From contig CAJKKA010000028.1 in assembly GCA_905200315.1 (NCBI GenBank), forward strand, positions 1 to 15,793: 15,793 nt of DNA, in the 5' to 3' direction. Origin of the DNA: an uncultured Clostridium sp. GTDB taxonomy: Bacteria; Bacillota_A; Clostridia; TANB77; CAG-508. The notes beneath the pieces were generated by a model. It ran no database searches. It was not told the origin of the DNA and saw only the letters and a program-made list of their open reading frames with translations. Positions 1 through 7,341 of this stretch are shown piece after piece. The stretch's first letter is position 1. Each line of letters begins with the position of its first letter. The position numbers were made by a program, and so were the translations under genes.

Positions 1-2049
1 CAAACAAAAATAAAAATATATTCTGTAGAGACAAACGCTCCTGTTTGCCCAAAAATAAAGAAAAAAGACGATACTAAAATATTTGAAATAAAAAAATTAA
101 ACAATGTATGGGCGGACGCCTCTGTCCGCCTTAAACAAAATAAAAATAATATTATAACATTTGAAAAACATAAACCAAACATTGTAGGTGAGGACGCTCA
201 TATCTGCCTAGAACGAAATCAAAGTAGAAATAATATTAAATTTGACAAACACAATCCAAACGTTGTAGGGGCGGACGCCTCTGTCCGCCCGCAAAAAAAG
301 AAAGAAAAAAACAATAGAGCGGGTCGTCGAGGACGCCGACCCCTACAGGCACTAAAATCTAATTTGGGTATTACCTTAATAGCTCTAATAATAACCATAA
401 TCGTATTATTAATTCTTGCCGGAATAACCATAAACATGGTAATAGGAGAAAATGGAATATTTAGCAAAGCAAACAATGCAAAAAACAAAACAGAAGTAGC
501 CCAATATGAAGAAGAATTACGCATGTGTGTATTAGAAATGCAAACAGATGAAGCAACAAAAGGAACAACATTTAATATGGGCACAATAAGAAAAAATTTA
601 AAGCAAAAAATACAAGAACTGCAAAACACAGATGATATAGAAATAACCTCGGTAGAAGAAAGTGAAACAATAGAAGGAATTTATAAAGGATACGAATTTA
701 CAATAGACGAAAAATATGTAGCACATATAGGAGAAAAATCAACAGGAATACGAATACTAACAAATATAGAACCAACAGGCTGGACAAAAGGACCAGTAAA
801 AGTAAATATAAAAGTAAAAAGCAATAATGGACTATCAAAAATAAAACCAGAAAAAGAAGAAGAAATAGATGTAGGTGGAAAAACAGAATATGTAATAACA
901 AAAGAAAATATAATGCAAAATACAACATTTAAATATGAGGTAACAGATAATCAAGGAACTACGACAAACAAAACAATAGAAATAAAAAATATAGATACAA
1001 ATGCACCTACAAAATGCGAAATAGAAAAAACAGAAAACACAGAAGAAGGATTAAAAATAACAGTAAATGCAGAAGATGAAGAAAGTGAAATAGAAAAAAT
1101 AGAATACTATGTAAGTAAAAAAGATGAGAATAAATACCAAAAACATGAAACAAATCCAATAAAACTAGAGAGTGGAACATACAATATATATGCAATAGCA
1201 TACGATAAAGCTGGAAATACAAAACAAAGTTCAACACAAAATATTAAAATATATAAAACATATACAGGAATAACGGCACAAATGGTAGCAAACGAGCCAT
1301 CAAAATACTATGGACTAAAAGTAACAGATTACACATCACAAAACGGACAAAATGACTGGAAAATATTCTATTCAGATGGAGAACATATATTTTTAATGAC
1401 AGGAGATTATATAAACACAGTAGAAACAGATAGAATAAGTAAAGAAACAGGAATGAAAAAATCAGGGTATAAAGTATATTGGGATCCAGCACCAGCATTC
1501 CAAGAAGTAAACTCAGAAGTATTAACTAGATTTAAAGCAACAGGATATGCATTGCAAAGTGGAAAAAGTAATTCAAAATGTGTATCAACATTACTAAATG
1601 CAAATAATTGGAGTTGTTATAAAGATAGTAAAAATAAAGCGGAATATGCAATAGGAGGAGCCACAGTAGAAATGTGGATGGCTAGTTGGAACAATTTATA
1701 TGAAAATGTAGATGGAAAATTATATTGTGATAATACAGATATTAATGGATATTATATTGGAATAATATCAAAACCGACATCAAATTCTATCACAATGAAT
1801 AGTAAACAGGGATATAAAAACAAATTATATTATCCATATACATTAGAATGTGATGCAACAAGTGGATATTGGTTGGCTTCACCCTCTGTTGGATATAATG
1901 GGAATGAATTAATTCGTGTGGTGTATAATGGATTTGTGAGTTGTTATAGACATAGTAGTTATGGAAACTATATGAATGTCTATTCAGGTATACGCCCTGT
2001 AGTTTCTCTAAATACTGGAATTACAGTAAATGCAACAGATGAAGAATAA
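1..2049 (+). CDS. Prepilin-like surface protein with Ig-like and variable-type C-terminal domains; 5' end outside window
   Basis: Frame 1 has no stop from base 1 to the TAA ending at 2049 (682 codons visible). It has no ATG or GTG before 364; the TTG at 364 lacks a Shine-Dalgarno sequence, so I infer the true start lies left of the window. Residues 1-116 are encoded by palindromic repeats. At residues 123-145 is a type IV prepilin-like segment (G-ITLIALIITI then a hydrophobic helix); cleavage after Gly123 is expected, though the usual Glu5 is Ala. Residues about 250-420 form Ig-like beta-rich modules (DTNAPT, YDKAGNT). The C-terminus (about 425-682) ends in YWLASPS ... GIRPVVSL, as in DUF6273-like or C-type-lectin-like proteins. 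Codon use shifts from A-ending to T-ending near 1861. Likely a cell-surface, membrane-tethered protein; its ligand is unknown. Confident on the pilin-like segment, moderate on the long N-terminus. Confidence 0.75.
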   Translation, partial: QTKIKIYSVETNAPVCPKIKKKDDTKIFEIKKLNNVWADASVRLKQNKNNIITFEKHKPNIVGEDAHICLERNQSRNNIKFDKHNPNVVGADASVRPQKKKEKNNRAGRRGRRPLQALKSNLGITLIALIITIIVLLILAGITINMVIGENGIFSKANNAKNKTEVAQYEEELRMCVLEMQTDEATKGTTFNMGTIRKNLKQKIQELQNTDDIEITSVEESETIEGIYKGYEFTIDEKYVAHIGEKSTGIRILTNIEPTGWTKGPVKVNIKVKSNNGLSKIKPEKEEEIDVGGKTEYVITKENIMQNTTFKYEVTDNQGTTTNKTIEIKNIDTNAPTKCEIEKTENTEEGLKITVNAEDEESEIEKIEYYVSKKDENKYQKHETNPIKLESGTYNIYAIAYDKAGNTKQSSTQNIKIYKTYTGITAQMVANEPSKYYGLKVTDYTSQNGQNDWKIFYSDGEHIFLMTGDYINTVETDRISKETGMKKSGYKVYWDPAPAFQEVNSEVLTRFKATGYALQSGKSNSKCVSTLLNANNWSCYKDSKNKAEYAIGGATVEMWMASWNNLYENVDGKLYCDNTDINGYYIGIISKPTSNSITMNSKQGYKNKLYYPYTLECDATSGYWLASPSVGYNGNELIRVVYNGFVSCYRHSSYGNYMNVYSGIRPVVSLNTGITVNATDEE
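25..50 (+). repeat. GTAG-hairpin repeat, family A, copy 0 (diverged, in coding frame)
   Basis: GTAG at 25-28 precedes arms 29-36 and 43-50 around a 6-nt loop. Compared with the intact family A copy at 265, two stem pairs changed from G-C to A-T on both sides, so those pairs are kept, while two outer pairs are lost. Read in frame it gives VETNAPVCP. Confidence 0.6.
106..131 (+). repeat. GTAG-hairpin repeat, family A, copy 1 (in coding frame)
   Basis: GTAT replaces GTAG at 106-109. The arm 111-117 pairs perfectly with 124-130 (GGCGGAC / GTCCGCC) around loop GCCTCT. It lies 81 nt after copy 0 and translates in the same frame to VWADASVRL. Confidence 0.8.
184..209 (+). repeat. GTAG-hairpin repeat, family A, copy 2 (degenerate, in coding frame)
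   Basis: GTAG is kept at 184-187 but several stem pairs are lost. It lies 78 nt after copy 1, with similar flanks (AAACATT before GTAG). It translates in the same frame to VGEDAHICL. Confidence 0.6.
265..290 (+). repeat. GTAG-hairpin repeat, family A, copy 3 (intact, in coding frame)
   Basis: GTAG at 265-268 is followed by a perfect 8-bp stem (269-276 with 283-290, GGGCGGAC / GTCCGCCC) and loop GCCTCT. It is preceded by AAACGTT, as are other copies, and lies 81 nt after copy 2. It translates to VGADASVRP. This is the reference copy for family A in the window. Confidence 0.88.
321..347 (-). repeat. GTAG-hairpin repeat, family B, inverted (in coding frame)
   Basis: On the minus strand GTAG (346-343) precedes an imperfect hairpin with outer arms GGGTCG / CGACCC. 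It is the same type as the plus-strand copy at 8645. With the copy at 265 it forms a convergent pair bounded by TGTAGGGG and CCCCTACA (264-347), like paired REPs in a BIME. The coding frame passes through it as an Arg/Gly-rich stretch just before the prepilin segment. Confidence 0.8.
1861..2016 (+). other. Candidate variable region inside the pilin-like gene
   Basis: From YWLASPS to GIRPVVSL the codons switch to T-ending. The stretch 1939-1983 reads Ser-Cys-Tyr-Arg-His-Ser-Ser-Tyr-Gly-Asn-Tyr-Met-Asn-Val-Tyr, using AGT, TGT, TAT, CAT, AAC, AAT and GTC. Twelve of these 15 codons are what adenine-specific mutagenesis of AAY codons would give, as in diversity-generating retroelement targets. No template repeat or reverse transcriptase is in the window, so this is inference only. 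Confidence 0.3.
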
Positions 2050-2109
2050 AATATAGATAAAAAAATACAGAAAAATACAAACTTGCAAGCTATTTTCGAG
2101 CGACAGATG

Positions 2110-2141
2110 AGCATTGTTAGGGCGAAAACTGTTACAATGCT
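2110..2141 (+). other. Intergenic inverted repeat of unknown role
   Basis: AGCATTGT (2110-2117) and ACAATGCT (2134-2141) are perfect complements around a 16-nt loop, and a CTTGCAAG palindrome lies just upstream at about 2083-2090. The stretch is less A-rich than the neighbouring coding DNA and sits just before the terminator. It could be a structured 3' UTR, a small RNA or a protein-binding site. Confidence 0.35.
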
Positions 2142-2168
2142 ATTATAGAGGAGAAAAATTTAATTGTA

Positions 2169-2200
2169 AGAGACGAATATTAATCGTCTCTATTTTTTTA
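2169..2200 (+). terminator. Rho-independent terminator of the pilin-like gene
   Basis: AGAGACGA (2169-2176) pairs with TCGTCTCT (2184-2191) around a 7-nt loop, and a T-run follows at 2193-2199. It ends the transcript of the 1-2049 gene before the next promoter at 2240. Confidence 0.82.
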
Positions 2201-2239
2201 TTTCCAATATTACATTTTTGTTACAAATCTTCAAATTCA

Positions 2240-2268
2240 TTGACTAAAAAATACTGTTATTATATACT
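2240..2268 (+). promoter_or_regulatory. Sigma-A type promoter of the hydrolase operon
   Basis: TTGACT (2240-2245), a 17-nt spacer, and TATACT (2263-2268). Transcription should start near 2275, leaving about 40 nt of leader before the GTG at 2316. The first downstream terminator is at 8527, so this promoter may serve five genes. Confidence 0.72.
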
Positions 2269-2315
2269 ATAAATGACAAAAAATGTCAAAATACAAAAGA
2301 AGGAGGAGATTAAAA

Positions 2316-3878
2316 GTGAAAATTAAATCTTTTTCAAAAAATACAATAAAAGTAATAAATTGTGTAATTTTAATAATCATAATTTTAATAAATTTTATAG
2401 CTTTTATGCCTGTGAAATCCAATGCTGCAAGCTATAATCAAGTAACTATAAATGCAAATGAAAACAATAATAATGGTATAAGTGCTTTTCCAGAAAGCTA
2501 CCAAGTTTTATTAAACAAGTTGGTGGATGAAACTGGACATACAAATTGGAAATTTAAAGCATTTTATACAGATATAGACTGGAACGAAATGGTAAGTACT
2601 TCAAATGAAAATGCTTGCTATAGAAATACTATATATAAAGGAAACGATTCACGTTGGTATTGTTCAGCAAGTCACACCAAAAAAGAATATGGTGGAGATG
2701 GATACTATTGTGCTTCTGGTAAAATAGTAAAATACTATTTAGATCCAAGAAATTCATTAACTGAAACAACAATATTCCAATTTTTAGATTTATCAAATAG
2801 CTCACCATTGTCCGTAGCAGATATTCAAAAAGCACTTAATGGAAGCTTTATGCAAGGCAATTGTTCAACAGGTGAAAGTTATGCTCAAATAATATATGAT
2901 GCATCTGCATCATCTGGAGAAAGTGCATTAAGTATAATAACAAAAATTTTCCAAGAAATAGGTAAAAACTCACCAGGAAATCCACCTAAAATGGCGGCTG
3001 GAACAGATAGTGCATACCCACATACATACAATTTTTATAATTATGGAGCAACAGATGGAACAGGTGCTGTTACAAGAGGATTAGCATATGCAAACAATGC
3101 AGGATGGCACAGCGAAAGAACAGCAATAGTAGAAGGTGCAAAACTAATTTCAAATTCATATATAAAAGCAGGACAAAGTACCAAATATACTTTTAAATTT
3201 GATGTTGTAGGTAGTGAAAAAAAACAATTATATACTCACCAATATATGACAAATGTGCAAGATCCAACAAACCAAGCAAAAATATTATTTGATAAATATA
3301 CAAATAATGGATGGTTAGATGGGGAATTAACATTTATTATTCCAGTATATAAAAATATGCCAACAGCAATAAAAAAACCAAGTAACTTAACAAGTGGAAA
3401 TTTATATTACATTAGTTCAAGTTATAACTCAGTTGGATTTAGATCAGGACCAGGAACAGGATATACAAGTTTAGGAAGACTAAATAAAGATATAGTAGTA
3501 AATATGATTGAAGAAAATGTAGGAACTGCTAATGGATACAACTGGAGCAAAGTATCAACAGAATCTGGCCAAGTAGGATATGTAGCAAGGGAATATTTAA
3601 CACAAGTAAATACAAAAACAGATAAATATTCTGTACCATCACAACCAGCAAATGGCGGAAATAATAATTCAGGTGCTATAGAACCTGATTCATCAATGAG
3701 AGGAGACGTTAATGGAGATGGAAAAATAACAGCAAGCGATTATGTAATTATAAAAGATTATATAATGGGAGATACTCAACTAAGTGATACTCAAAAAATA
3801 AAAGCAGATTATAATGGAGATGGTAAAGTTACAGCAAGTGATTATGTTTTAATAAAAGATAAATTGATGGGAGATTAA
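2316..3878 (+). CDS. Secreted N-acetylglucosaminidase (GH73-like) with SH3b and dockerin domains
   Basis: A peptidoglycan hydrolase expected to cut glycan strands next to N-acetylglucosamine outside the cell. I chose GTG 2316 because AGGAGG lies at 2301-2306, 9 nt upstream; ATG 2283 is in frame but has no ribosome-binding site and lies only about 8 nt from the predicted transcription start. Counting from GTG (520 aa): signal peptide 1-37 (SNA-A); a glucosaminidase domain about 55-350 opening with FPESYQ and carrying a QEIG motif whose Glu214 is the likely catalytic acid, plus YNFYNYGA; an SH3b domain about 360-432 (FRSGPGTGYTSLG); a Ser/Asn/Gly-rich linker; and a type I dockerin at 463-520 with two calcium loops starting at Asp464 and Asp498, each ending TASD. 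The dockerin should bind a cohesin rather than the wall itself. The next gene follows after 4 nt. Confidence 0.85.
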   Translation: MKIKSFSKNTIKVINCVILIIIILINFIAFMPVKSNAASYNQVTINANENNNNGISAFPESYQVLLNKLVDETGHTNWKFKAFYTDIDWNEMVSTSNENACYRNTIYKGNDSRWYCSASHTKKEYGGDGYYCASGKIVKYYLDPRNSLTETTIFQFLDLSNSSPLSVADIQKALNGSFMQGNCSTGESYAQIIYDASASSGESALSIITKIFQEIGKNSPGNPPKMAAGTDSAYPHTYNFYNYGATDGTGAVTRGLAYANNAGWHSERTAIVEGAKLISNSYIKAGQSTKYTFKFDVVGSEKKQLYTHQYMTNVQDPTNQAKILFDKYTNNGWLDGELTFIIPVYKNMPTAIKKPSNLTSGNLYYISSSYNSVGFRSGPGTGYTSLGRLNKDIVVNMIEENVGTANGYNWSKVSTESGQVGYVAREYLTQVNTKTDKYSVPSQPANGGNNNSGAIEPDSSMRGDVNGDGKITASDYVIIKDYIMGDTQLSDTQKIKADYNGDGKVTASDYVLIKDKLMGD

Positions 3879-3882
3879 TTAT

Positions 3883-5397
3883 ATGATAAAAACAAAACAC
3901 AAAATATTAATTATAACAATAACATTTTTTTTAATTATGTTTTTTCCTAAAAGTGCTAATGCAAAATATTTAAACGTTTCAGCTCCTTCAAGTGGTCAAC
4001 CTGGAAGTACAGTTAATGTAAGCATTTCAACAGACTGTACAGGTAGATTTAATGTTAGTGTATCAAATGGAACCCTTAATGGAACAAATAAATATTGGCT
4101 TGAAGCCTCAAGTGCCAGTTTTTCAGTAACATTAGGACAATCTGGAACAACAAAAATTAGTGTTACACCGGCACTTCCGGTTTCTTTGAATAAACAAGAT
4201 ATAAACGATTTAGGAGGACAAACAAAAGGCATATCAATAAGCAGTAGTAATAGTAATTCTAATAATCAAAATTCAAATAATAGTAATAATAGTGGCAGTA
4301 CTTCAAATAATGGTAGTACAAGCAATTCTGGAAAAACTGTAAAAATGATTACAACAAGTCCAACAGACTTTTCAGGATTTAAAGCTTCAAACAAGGGACC
4401 ATATAAGGTAACAGTTGAAAACAAAGTTAGTCAATTAAATATAACTGTAAAATATTCAGATGGTTCAAAAAATTCATATGCTAAAAATTTACAAGAAGGT
4501 TCTAATAAAATAAGTGTAGATGGATATACAATTATAGCAACAAGAAAAACTGCTGAGGGAGAAGTAATACCAAATGAAATAGATAATGAAGAAACAACGG
4601 ACAAGAAAGATGAGCAAAAACAAAAATTACGTTTAGATAATTTAGTTTTAGATGATAACCTAAATGTGAAACTAGATCCAAATTTTGATCCAGAAATTTT
4701 CGAATATACAGTAATACTTGGAAATGATTATTTAGATTTAAAAGAATTATATATAAATGCACTTCCAAACATAGATGGAGCAAAAGTTACAATAGAAGGA
4801 AATAAAGAATTAACAGATGGAGAAACAACTGTAACAATAAAGGTAGAAGCAGAAGGCTATGAAACAGTAACCTATACTATAAAAGTTGTAAAACAAGAAA
4901 TAGTTGAAACAGAAGCTGAACCTGTGTTAGAAGAAACAGATGATAATTTAGATAATTCAAAAGAATTAATGAAAAAAAGAATAATAATATGCTCTTTAGT
5001 ATGTTTAATAACATTTATAGGAATAATATTTATAGCAAAAGAATGTTATGAAAGTACAAATAAATTAAAAGAAAAGAAGAATAGCTCAAATAGATATAAG
5101 GAAGACGAAAATAATAATGAAGAACTTATAAGTTCAAAATATGAAGAGCCTAAAGAAGAAAATAATATTTTAGAAGATTTATATAAAATAAAAAATAGTG
5201 AGAAAGAGACAATATTAGAAAATAAAAATAATATTGCAGAAGAAGGTTTAAATAACAAAATAGAAAATAATACCAATAATAATGAAACAATAGAAAATAC
5301 AGAATCAAAAATGGATGAATTTTTTAGTCAAAATACAAGAATTGAATTTTCAGAAGGAAAGGTTCGTCGTAAACATAAAAAGGGAAAACATTCTTAA
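3883..5397 (+). CDS. Membrane-anchored surface protein with Ig-like and cadherin-like beta-sandwich domains
   Basis: 504 aa, starting 4 nt after the hydrolase stop, so probably translationally coupled. A signal peptide covers 1-27 (SANA). A beta-rich domain of about 85 residues opens NVSAPSSGQPGSTVNV. A low-complexity Ser/Asn linker covers about 115-152, a second beta domain about 154-222, and residues 249-337 match the cadherin-like beta-sandwich pattern (LDNLVLDDN ... FDPEIFEYTV ... YTIKVV). A single transmembrane helix at about 366-385 is followed by a charged cytosolic tail of about 120 residues ending in a Lys/Arg-rich cluster. Topology is therefore outside-in. I do not recognise the family. 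Pairing with a dockerin enzyme suggests a receptor or scaffold, and the N-terminal domain opens somewhat like a cohesin, but that is inference. Confidence 0.65.
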   Translation: MIKTKHKILIITITFFLIMFFPKSANAKYLNVSAPSSGQPGSTVNVSISTDCTGRFNVSVSNGTLNGTNKYWLEASSASFSVTLGQSGTTKISVTPALPVSLNKQDINDLGGQTKGISISSSNSNSNNQNSNNSNNSGSTSNNGSTSNSGKTVKMITTSPTDFSGFKASNKGPYKVTVENKVSQLNITVKYSDGSKNSYAKNLQEGSNKISVDGYTIIATRKTAEGEVIPNEIDNEETTDKKDEQKQKLRLDNLVLDDNLNVKLDPNFDPEIFEYTVILGNDYLDLKELYINALPNIDGAKVTIEGNKELTDGETTVTIKVEAEGYETVTYTIKVVKQEIVETEAEPVLEETDDNLDNSKELMKKRIIICSLVCLITFIGIIFIAKECYESTNKLKEKKNSSNRYKEDENNNEELISSKYEEPKEENNILEDLYKIKNSEKETILENKNNIAEEGLNNKIENNTNNNETIENTESKMDEFFSQNTRIEFSEGKVRRKHKKGKHS

Positions 5398-5429
5398 AAA
5401 GATAATATGTAAATAATCTAGGAGAAAAT

Positions 5430-6251
5430 ATGAAAATAACAGATATTAATGAATTAAAAAGAATCTCAAAAGAGATTAGAAAAAGTATTGTAACACAAGT
5501 ATACAAAGCACAATCTGGACATCCGGGTGGTTCTTTATCTATTGCAGATATTTTAACAGTGTTATATTTTAATGAAATGAATATAGATGAAAAAAATCCT
5601 AAAATGGAAAATAGAGATAGATTAGTATTATCTAAGGGGCATTGTTCACCTGCATTATATGCCGTTTTGAGTGAAAAAGGTTTTTTTAATAAAAATGAAT
5701 TGGAAACCTTTAGAAATATAAACAGTAATTTACAAGGACATCCAGATATGAATAAAGTACCAGGAGTTGATATGACATCAGGTTCTTTAGGTCAAGGATT
5801 ATCTGCCTCAAATGGAATGGCAATAGCTGGAAAACTTGATAATAAAAATTATAGAGTATATTGCGTTTTAGGAGATGGAGAGATAGAAGAAGGTCAAGTT
5901 TGGGAAGCTGCAATGAGTGCAAATAAATATAAATTAGATAATTTATGTGTAATAGTAGATAATAACAATTTGCAAATAGATGGACCAATAGATAAGGTAA
6001 TGAGTTCATATCCAATAGATGAAAAATTCAAAAGCTTTGGGTTCCAAGTAATAAATATAGATGGAAACGACATAGAGGAAATATTAAAAGCTTTTGAAGT
6101 AGCAAGAAATGTAAAAGGAAAGCCAACAGTTATTATTGCAAAAACTATAAAAGGAAAAGGTGTTTCTTTTATGGAAAATCAAGTTGAATGGCATGGAAAA
6201 GCTCCAAATAAAGAACAATACGAAATTGCATTAAGAGAATTAAAACAGTAG
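5430..6251 (+). CDS. Transketolase, N-terminal subunit (thiamine-diphosphate binding half)
   Basis: 273 aa, the expected size for the N-terminal half of split transketolases. Together with the next gene it should transfer two-carbon ketol units between sugar phosphates in the non-oxidative pentose phosphate pathway. Visible motifs: SGHPGGSLSIAD (29-40), LSKGHCSPALYA (67-78), GSLGQGLSASNGMA (118-131), and the thiamine-diphosphate/magnesium motif from GDG at 148-150 to NNN at 178-180. ATG is preceded by AGGAG at 5420-5424. The partner subunit starts 157 nt downstream, after a gap holding two repeats. The surrounding surface-protein genes are unrelated in function but lie on the same apparent transcript. 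Confidence 0.95.
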   Translation: MKITDINELKRISKEIRKSIVTQVYKAQSGHPGGSLSIADILTVLYFNEMNIDEKNPKMENRDRLVLSKGHCSPALYAVLSEKGFFNKNELETFRNINSNLQGHPDMNKVPGVDMTSGSLGQGLSASNGMAIAGKLDNKNYRVYCVLGDGEIEEGQVWEAAMSANKYKLDNLCVIVDNNNLQIDGPIDKVMSSYPIDEKFKSFGFQVINIDGNDIEEILKAFEVARNVKGKPTVIIAKTIKGKGVSFMENQVEWHGKAPNKEQYEIALRELKQ

Positions 6252-6274
6252 GGAAAAGATATTTTAACGTATTT

Positions 6275-6300
6275 GTTGGAGTCTTTAAGGTGACCTGCAA
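6275..6300 (+). repeat. Degenerate GTAG-hairpin repeat between transketolase halves
   Basis: It aligns with family B from the GTTGG at 6275 to the CTGCAA at 6295-6300. It shares the 3' flank GCAATATAAAAAAT (about 6297-6310) with the copy at 8645. The stem is largely lost. Probably an old copy. Confidence 0.35.
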
Positions 6301-6333
6301 TATAAAAAATGAAAAATAAAAATTATCAAATAT

Positions 6334-6359
6334 GTAGGGGCGGACGTCTCTGTCCGCCC
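6334..6359 (+). repeat. GTAG-hairpin repeat, family A (intact) between transketolase halves
   Basis: GTAG at 6334-6337 is followed by a perfect 8-bp stem (6338-6345 with 6352-6359) and loop GTCTCT. It lies inside the apparent operon, 50 nt upstream of the second subunit's start, with no T-run after it, so it is unlikely to be a strong terminator. It could stabilise the upstream message. Confidence 0.88.
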
Positions 6360-6408
6360 GCAAAAACAAAGTTATTAGAAGAATAAAATTATAAACGGAG
6401 GAATAGCT

Positions 6409-7338
6409 GTGAAAGATGAAAAAAAAGCTACAAGGCAAAGCTATGGAGAGGCCTTATTAGAATTAGGAAAAGAAAACGAAAATGTAGTGGTATTAGATGC
6501 AGATTTAGCAGAAGCAACAAAAACAGGAATATTTGCAAAGGAATTTCCAAATAGATTTTTCGATATGGGAATTTCAGAACAAGATATGATATCAACGGCA
6601 GCAGGACTTTCAACTTGTGGTAAAATACCATATGCAAGCACGTTTGCGGTATTTGCAGCAGGAAGAGCATTTGACCAAATACGAAATAGTGTAGCTTATC
6701 CAAAATTAAACGTAAAAATATGTGCAACACATAGTGGAATAACAGTAGGAGAAGATGGAGCAACACATCAAATGATAGAAGATATAGCATTAATGAGAAC
6801 AATGCCAAACATAAAAGTAATGAGTACATCTGATGATACACAAACAAAATGGGCAGTGAAAGAAATATCTAAAATAGATGGACCAGTATATTTAAGGCTT
6901 TCAAGGCTAAATACTCCAATAATATATGATGAGAATCAGAAATTTGAATTTGGAAAAGCTATTCAAACAGGGGAAGGAACAGATGCATGTATATTTGCAA
7001 CAGGTGTAACCGTTAGTGAGGCAATAAAAGCAAAAGAAGAATTAGAAAAACAAAATATAAATATAAGAGTTGTGGATTTCCATACTATAAAACCAATAGA
7101 CGAAGAAATAATAATAAAAAATGCTAAAGAAACCAAAAGATTAATATCAATAGAAGACCACAATGTAATTGGAGGCTTAGGTTCAGCAATAGCTGAAGTA
7201 TTAACAGAAAAATATCCAGTAAAGCTAGAAAGAATGGGAATAAACGATTGCTTTGGAAAATCTGGAAAAGCAGAAGAATTAATGAAATACTTTAAAATAG
7301 ACAAACAAGCAATAATAGAAAAGATAAAAAGAGGATAA
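6409..7338 (+). CDS. Transketolase, C-terminal subunit
   Basis: 309 aa, the pyrimidine-binding and C-terminal domains of a split transketolase; it completes the active site with the product of the gene at 5430. Glu57 in GISEQDM is the conserved glutamate that activates the thiamine cofactor. FAVFAAGRAFDQIRNSVAY (about 78-96), THSGITVGEDGATHQ (about 108-122) and the C-terminal EDHNVIGGLGSA stretch are typical. The start is GTG, supported by GGAGG at 6397-6401. The next gene begins 3 nt after the stop, so the pair and the following surface-protein gene are probably cotranscribed. 1-Deoxyxylulose-5-phosphate synthase is a relative, but the split form and motifs favour transketolase. Confidence 0.94.
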   Translation: MKDEKKATRQSYGEALLELGKENENVVVLDADLAEATKTGIFAKEFPNRFFDMGISEQDMISTAAGLSTCGKIPYASTFAVFAAGRAFDQIRNSVAYPKLNVKICATHSGITVGEDGATHQMIEDIALMRTMPNIKVMSTSDDTQTKWAVKEISKIDGPVYLRLSRLNTPIIYDENQKFEFGKAIQTGEGTDACIFATGVTVSEAIKAKEELEKQNINIRVVDFHTIKPIDEEIIIKNAKETKRLISIEDHNVIGGLGSAIAEVLTEKYPVKLERMGINDCFGKSGKAEELMKYFKIDKQAIIEKIKRG

Positions 7339-7341
7339 AAG

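Noticed and set aside
25..290. CRISPR-like array
   Set aside because: The intervals are themselves related in sequence, the unit is translated in frame, and no cas gene is near.
364..366. TTG as the start codon of the pilin-like gene
   Set aside because: No Shine-Dalgarno upstream, and the frame stays open to base 1; Leu here is better read as an internal residue just before the cleavage-site glycine.
6334..6359. Terminator between the transketolase genes
   Set aside because: The hairpin is strong but is followed by GCAAAAACAAAG rather than a T-run, and the same element occurs inside coding sequence.
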